Shown here: positions 59,601 to 64,000 of the stretch, piece by piece
Numbering within the stretch: position 1 is the first letter of the stretch
How the letters are laid out: every line of letters starts with the position of its first letter
From: Varanus komodoensis
Lineage: Eukaryota > Chordata > Lepidosauria > Squamata > Varanidae
Assembly: GCF_004798865.1 (NCBI RefSeq)
Contig: NW_025336087.1
Location: 17,161,745 to 17,225,744 of the forward strand
Direction of reading: 5' to 3'
DNA length: 64,000 bases
The notes under the pieces: model-generated
Told to the model about the DNA's origin: nothing
Databases searched by the model: none
Seen by the model: only the letters and a program-made list of their open reading frames with translations
Translations under genes and position numbers: made by a program

Positions 59601-61439
59601 TATGAATGAAACAACGAATAACCAAAACAAATTGCTTCTCACTTCTTGCTGCCCTTCCCTGCCCATCCTCCCTTGCAGATTTTACTCCATTCCTCTTTTG
59701 AAATCTTTTTGTGTAACTTTGAAGCTTTTTAGGGTTTGGCAGCTGTGTACCATTTCTGTTGCTGATGAGATTGATACTTCCTAATTTTCTAGGGCGACCA
59801 AATGATAGACTGTCTTTGTAAATGAAGTCCCATGCTGCTACTGTCTACAGTTCAGCATTGTCATGTTGAATTAAACAGCAATGTGTTTGCTGCCCCTTAT
59901 TAATTATGATGCCTCCCACTGTGCTTCTGATTGTTTTGTTCCAAGGGTACTGTTATGCAGAAGCTCAGCTTTTCTCGGAGAAGCCCATCACACTGAAAGC
60001 AGCTCATTAACTTCAGACTCCCACTCAGTTTGCCATGACAGACTTCCCTAACTAACTTTAGATGTGCAGTAATAAAGTTTTATCTCTTTGCGCAGCATCT
60101 CAAGGCAGTTCATCATACACTGTTCTGCAGACAGGATTCTGAGCACAAATGCTCATGTCAGGAACCATTTGGGTACTAGATGCCTGCAAAATTTAAGCAA
60201 ATAATAAGAAACCAATCTTCCATTTTAAAAATGCAGAGAGAGAAAAAGAGGCGTGATGCTACCCACAGAACTGGTTGTTGCCATGGACGAGTCTGCCTGT
60301 TTGAACTCCTCTATCACCCTACCATGCTTTTTGGCCGTTGCAAGTTGAAGCAGTGACAGCAGTCTGCCTGGGACATTTTAGATCCAGAGCTTAACTGCCT
60401 TCTGAGCTTCCCTTCCAGGTGGCCTGCATATTTCTCTCCCCATCCCACCTTGCCATTCCCTATTGTAAAACTGGTTTTACATTCCATATATGTTAGAACA
60501 GCTTCGTTCATTTGGCTGTCCTGATGTGTCCTGATCATCTGACACTCTCTGGGGGCCATTTTCAGGAGGACTAGGCTGTGGGGCCACTGACTTTGGGTGC
60601 AAGAAAAGCCCTATCTGCCTTGGGCAGTGCTATAGTAGGAACCCCACTCCCACAGATTACCGTATTATTGGTCTATTATTGGTCCATATTACTATATCAT
60701 TGGTCCATTGGTCCAGCTTGGGGAAAAAGGAAACCTGGTCCCACAGTGTGGAGACTTCTTCATAATGTTTTAGCACAGCAGACATTATGGCTACTACGGT
60801 TCTAATGAAAGGAGTATGCTTTGGAGAATATGTGAGGGGGGAAATCTCTTGGGTGTGGTAGTTTTATCCATCACTAGAAGAGACAGCATTTAAAGAGGAC
60901 TCTACCACCTCACCTTCTGAAAATGGCTGAGTTTCATGCCTACCAGACTTTTTCAGGCTTCAGTTCTTGATTCATTAGGGCTCCACCGCCAGGCACTAGT
61001 CAAGTACCAGATTTTCATGCTAAGAGTTCCCAGTCCAAAAACTCTAGCTGCTCAGCTGTGCTTATCATGCCACTGGAGTGAAAACAAAAGAGTCTAATGG
61101 AATTAAAGGAATCTGATAACATGGACTCCAAATGAGAAATTTCTATGCATTGATAAACCTGTTAGACTTTAAAAAGCCACAAGATTCTTTCCGGTTGGTT
61201 TTGTTACTTTTACAGAAGTTTAAAATTTTATGAAGGCTGGTGGCTCCAAAGTCAGTGCAGCAGCATATCAGCTCCGGGTTTCTACTCCAACATCTGTGGT
61301 GCTGAACCATGACCAAGTTCTCAAATGAGATTTAAAACAGTGGATAGCTCCTTAAAGTCCATGCTACAACCTGGAATGGATACGTTGTCCCACTGTCATT
61401 AGAACCATCAGCCTCCCTATATAAATGCAACTCTGCAAA

Positions 61440-61492
61440 TGATATACTTACAGTATAATACTGACATGTCTACTCAGAAGTAAGTCCCTGCC
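61440..61492. repeat. Short palindromic dispersed repeat, partial copy 3
   Basis: The text cagtataatactgacatgtc, tactcagaagtaagtccctg is the reverse complement of acttctgagtagacatgta as found in the copies at 41.03 and 55.4 kb. Only one arm is recognisable. Confidence 0.5.
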
Positions 61493-63676
61493 AAGGAGGG
61501 CAAGATGGGCTTTTTCTGTATTGACTTTCCATTGACAGAAAAATATGTTGTTATTCAGGCAGCCTTTTGGCATGTCAACTGGCCCAGTGCTGAAGGTGGG
61601 TTTAATCAGCCTGAAGGCAGGCTTAATTAATCTGGTGCTGGATGCAGATTTGATTTATTTGAAGGGCTGCCAGAGGACTATTCTCTGTTTTGAAGGCATC
61701 CTCTCTTTGAAGGCCTGTCCTGTCTGATTCTAGTATATAAAGAACCGTCCAAGCAGTGCCTTGAAGTTGTCCATCAACGGCAGGTTGGTGGCATGCAGGT
61801 CACTAGTCACAGTTCTATACTGTAATGAGATGTAGTATATATCTGATTACATTGGAAGACTTAGTTCCAAATACACATCCATATAACATATGCAATTGTC
61901 ATGCAAATAACTGTCGTTTCTTGTCCTCCCTCTTTCTTTTCTCCTTTGGTGCAATTCACAAGTGGCTACTCTGGACTGAGTTCAGTCAGAGTTACTACTG
62001 AGAATCCTTTGGACTGCAATCTTAATGGAGAAACTAACACTGGCCTGTTTGAAGAGCACTCCCTTTGTTATCGTTTTGTGAATTTGTTTTGCTTTTGTCT
62101 GTTGTTAAATGAAAGGAGCCGGAGACGCTGTTGTCTCATTTTAAAGCATCAGGCATGACTGTTGGCATGAATCAGAACAGAATCAAGTGGATTTTATTCT
62201 CATTAATGTTACTTCACTCTCAGCCTACTTGGCACTTTGTAAGAGATTGTAATAATCCAGTAAAGAACAAAACGAGCAGAATTGTTGTTCAATTCTGCAT
62301 TTCAGACACCAGAACTCCATTTTCCCTAAGAACCATTGCTAATTCCTGCCTGCCCCCCATTGTCTTGGGACTGGCTGTTCTAGAGCTGCAACTACAGGCA
62401 TGCATTGCAGTTTACCTGTGTCCCCATGCCTGCCAGATTTTTTCACTGGGCTGGAATGATGCTGGGGGAGAAACATCAGCACATAAATAGGGATTGTTTC
62501 GGGCTATGTATCTATAACCTTACAGAATGAGACTCTTGTCTCTATGGACTTCCTAAACATTGATCATTGGCCTGTATTGTTTCTAAGTTTTCTAGCAACT
62601 CACCATAACTATTTGCAGATTGATTCTCCTTAAATACAGTTGGAAGGCAGAGAAGAATTGTTATTAAATTATCACATTCTTTTTTCCCTTTGGAATGTTT
62701 TTATTAAGTGCCAAATCCATTTAGAGCACTTATTTAGATATTAATTTTAGTAAACACCACATGGTGAACATTTATCTTCCAGCCAAATATTTTCTTCCCT
62801 CCAGTATTTCTACTCAGAAATAATTTTAAAAAATAGCATTTATGTTTCCAAGTAACTTTCTGAAGCTCAGAAATAAAAATCTCTGTCTGGAAATCAAATA
62901 TATTGTGTACAAAGCTGGACGAGAAAAACCTAGTTAACCATGCAGCCAGGAACTCATATTTTGGGGAAGCATATATAGCAAATGAACAGAACATGGTGTG
63001 ATATTTGTTTTCATATGAATTTGGTGATCTGTCTGTGTTAATCAACAGCAACATGCAAGCATACCCTATGCATACGGCCTTGTAATTTGCAATCTGTGCT
63101 ATTTAACAAATGCATGCTCAGTAGGAAAGTATTTGATTTACCTTAGATGATCCCTATTTGCATAGATTGGAATTGATCCTTTATAACACTTCTGAAGGTT
63201 GTTGAAGTTTCTTCCTCATTCATTATTAGAACACTGTCAAATCCTCTAATCCTGTCCTTTCATTCTCTCTCTTGTCATTTTTCAAACATGTTTCACCACA
63301 GAAAGCTGCAAATAAAGATATATCTTTGGAAAAACATTTTGTTGAGCAAGTATATCAAGTAGACTCATTATAAATTGAGAACTGAGAATGCTGCAAGGGG
63401 TTGTAACAGACATCATCACGATTAAGGTGGAATGTGATAGAAGCTTTCAAACATTTTGTCATAAAGAAGACGAAGTGCTCTTATCTAGGCCATTTAGGGA
63501 AGAAAAATATACTGGGTTCAAAATGCGGTAAAGGTGATTGTTGTTTATGGGAAGAGGAGAGATTTGAATTTGCTCATTTCCAAATTCAATAGCCCATTAT
63601 TAACTGAAATCCAAGCCTTTCCAAAGTTTGAAATTGGCTCATAATAGCCTTGGCATCAATCCTTCCTTCTACCATC

Positions 63677-63817
63677 ATGATCCAGGACCAAGGCCTCAGA
63701 AAGGAAGCCCCCAATGATAAGAACTCTGACGAGACACCAGAACCAGTCCATGATCCTTCTGAACAAGGTTCTCTGCCCCAGATGCTATATTCTATCCAGA
63801 AAAAATTCAAGAGGTAA
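63677..63817 (+). other. Short acidic-basic open frame, unidentified
   Basis: A 46-codon frame starting at the ATG at 63677 reads MIQDQGLRKEAPNDKNSDET, then PEPVHDPSEQGSLPQMLYSI, then QKKFKR. It is an acidic, proline-containing stretch followed by a basic end, resembling low-complexity linkers of transposon proteins or of exon ends. No family can be assigned, and there is no splice context. It may be a remnant of an unrecognised element. Confidence 0.2.
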
Positions 63818-64000
63818 CACAGCCCCTGACTCTCATGAGCAGGCCCTGACCTCTGCCGGTGCCCTTGGAGACCTTAAGGAGTAAGTAGTCCCCAGTGTAG
63901 TGTTAAGGGGAACTTTCGTTTGGTTGACATTTTAAAGCAAACATTAATTTGTACTTTTAAACCATGGTGTGTCCTACTTTCATATCTATATTTCTTTAAA

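Larger units (their letters stand above)
59605..64000. other. Mostly non-coding DNA to the window end
   Basis: No gene was recognised. It holds a cluster of ATTGG motifs (60667-60711), a partial palindromic repeat (61440-61492) and a short acidic frame (63677-63817), each described separately. Confidence 0.4.

Noticed and set aside
1-64000. CRISPR array, bacterial operon, phage or plasmid content
   Set aside because: The sequence is vertebrate nuclear DNA; no spaced direct repeats, ribosome binding sites or dense gene packing were seen.
1-64000. LTR retroelement or viral fossil
   Set aside because: I saw no paired long terminal repeats, primer binding site, or recognisable gag, pol, env or capsid text; all reverse transcriptase text fits LINEs.

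Overview
This window is vertebrate nuclear DNA, most likely from a squamate reptile (a lizard, or a snake). The evidence is its repeat set: a CR1/L2-clade LINE with a tail of the type gtaagccgccccgag...ggcggcata, a tRNA-derived SINE with a matching tail, a second tRNA-like SINE usually seen antisense, Bov-B (RTE-clade) LINE 3' ends, a CR1 fragment, and several short hAT and TA-flanked DNA transposons. The sequence is AT-rich by eye and CpG-poor outside the transposons. No bacterial gene organisation, rRNA or tRNA gene was seen.

I could not recognise any host protein-coding gene. Nearly all open frames are short chance frames. The window is best read as a gene desert or part of a very long intron. 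Three or four short stretches look like exons by splice-site and reading-frame signals alone: 3013-3120 (a signal-peptide-like frame), 7745-7887, 15714-15740 (with an upstream TATA box and a perfect Kozak start) and 56154-56296. All are on the + strand and all are hypotheses.

Layout. 1-9 kb: mostly single-copy AT-rich DNA with one dispersed repeat (about 1.68-1.94 kb), a LINE tail with a microsatellite (2.4 kb), a CR1 C-terminal fragment (5.4-5.9 kb, minus) and a tRNA-type SINE (8.2 kb, minus). 9.6-14.2 kb: an old LINE 3' end, then a SINE split by a truncated LINE tail. 18.3-21.5 kb: the best-preserved element, an L2-like LINE on the minus strand with endonuclease and reverse transcriptase, itself interrupted by a small LINE tail. 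22.0-24.5 kb: two hAT-type elements with visible target-site duplications. 25.4-26.8 kb: an older minus-strand L2. 28.7 kb: a Bov-B 3' end. 29-36 kb: little recognisable. 36.4-39.3 kb: a SINE, a strong hairpin, a 177-bp hAT MITE and a Bov-B tail. 42.9-45.0 kb: an L2 carrying two nested insertions. 46.75-48.55 kb: two L2 fragments meeting head to head. 49.7-57.7 kb: SINEs, LINE tails and simple repeats. 58.6-59.6 kb: a TA-flanked transposon filled with GC-rich nested tandem repeats. 59.6-64 kb: no recognisable gene.

The elements form a transposition ecology rather than a gene pathway: the L2-like LINE supplies the tail that the tRNA SINE imitates, LINE tails seed microsatellites, and later copies land inside earlier ones. 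I did not find a convincing undescribed biological system. The candidates most worth checking are the TATA/Kozak/donor cluster at 15.65-15.75 kb, the 25-bp-arm hairpin at 38.0 kb and the GC-rich repeat-bearing transposon at 58.6 kb.
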